Of a DNA stretch of 28,803 nt, positions 28,681-28,803 are shown one piece after another. The notes beneath the pieces are model-generated. The model worked only from the letters and a program-made list of their open reading frames with translations. It did not search any database and was not told the origin of the DNA. Each line of letters begins with the position of its first letter. Position 1 is the stretch's first letter. The DNA comes from JBLHHI01 sp047614125. Its GTDB lineage: Bacteria > Bacteroidota > Bacteroidia > NS11-12g > UBA9320. Position numbers and translations under genes: made by a program. The DNA is taken from the NCBI GenBank assembly GCA_047614125.1, contig JBLHHI010000033.1, positions 1-28,803 on the forward strand, given 5' to 3'.

Positions 28681-28803
28681 GGACGGATTGCATCCGTCCC
28701 TTCATTGCTTTATCCAACATTTATTTAATCATGGACAGATGCAATCCGTCCCTTCATTGCTTTATCCAACATTTATTTAATCATGGACGGATGCAATCCG
28801 TCC
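28681..28803. repeat. 52-bp tandem repeat with GGACGGAT palindrome
   Basis: Units begin at 28681, 28733 and 28785; the third is cut off by the window edge after 19 bases. Each starts with the GGACGGAT/ATCCGTCC palindrome and continues with the same 33-base spacer. The palindrome is the same family as those near 20539, 25677 and 27777. Confidence 0.85.

Overview
The window looks like a chromosome piece from a member of the Bacteroidota, most likely a Flavobacteriia-type lineage. The evidence is the set of secreted proteins ending in type IX secretion (T9SS) sorting domains, a gliding-motility-type C-terminal domain, a DUF5686 outer-membrane protein, a class I DhnA-type aldolase, and many matches to the Bacteroidota promoter -7 box (TAnnTTTG) ahead of starts, with little sign of Shine-Dalgarno sites. 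I cannot name a genus from the sequence alone.

Layout. (1) 169-17837 is ordinary, gene-dense chromosome. It holds a lipoprotein plus trmN pair on the minus strand; then, on the plus strand, a T9SS protein, alanine dehydrogenase, an alpha/beta hydrolase, a DUF5686 protein and a long multi-domain T9SS surface protein. A minus-strand run follows: fructose-bisphosphate aldolase, accD, gcvH, VanZ-like, tonB. After it come a GNAT acetyltransferase, a small metal-binding lipoprotein, a secreted M23 peptidase and a conserved small hypothetical protein. (2) 17838-25697 is an accessory region full of repeats and broken genes: a 217-bp tandem duplication, a truncated barrel gene, a stub gene, hairpin repeats, a 3' fragment of the comM/yifB ATPase gene, an XRE-type regulator, a barrel protein plus secreted M4 metalloprotease pair, and a REP-associated tyrosine transposase (RAYT) with its own palindromic repeats. 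(3) 25698-28803 holds the intact comM/yifB gene, a DUF2147 protein, a secreted-protein pseudogene with an in-frame stop, and a cluster of palindromic and tandem repeats that runs off the window.

Two observations stand out. First, eight copies of a REP-like hairpin (arms GTGGTTGGTG and CACCAACCAC around a 4-base loop; seven are followed by GGCG) lie around a RAYT gene. Some carry the first 20 bases of the RAYT coding sequence, so the repeats look like internally deleted derivatives of the transposase locus. Second, the 3' end of comM/yifB is present twice as a gapless 512-bp direct repeat offset by 5,137 bp. It brackets a cargo segment with the regulator, barrel protein, protease and RAYT, as expected if an element integrated at the 3' end of this gene and brought a replacement end. 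A third pattern is a composite element (GACGGAT-type hairpin and/or AAGTTGAAG hexamer tract) sitting in sense orientation just after the stop codons of several unrelated genes.
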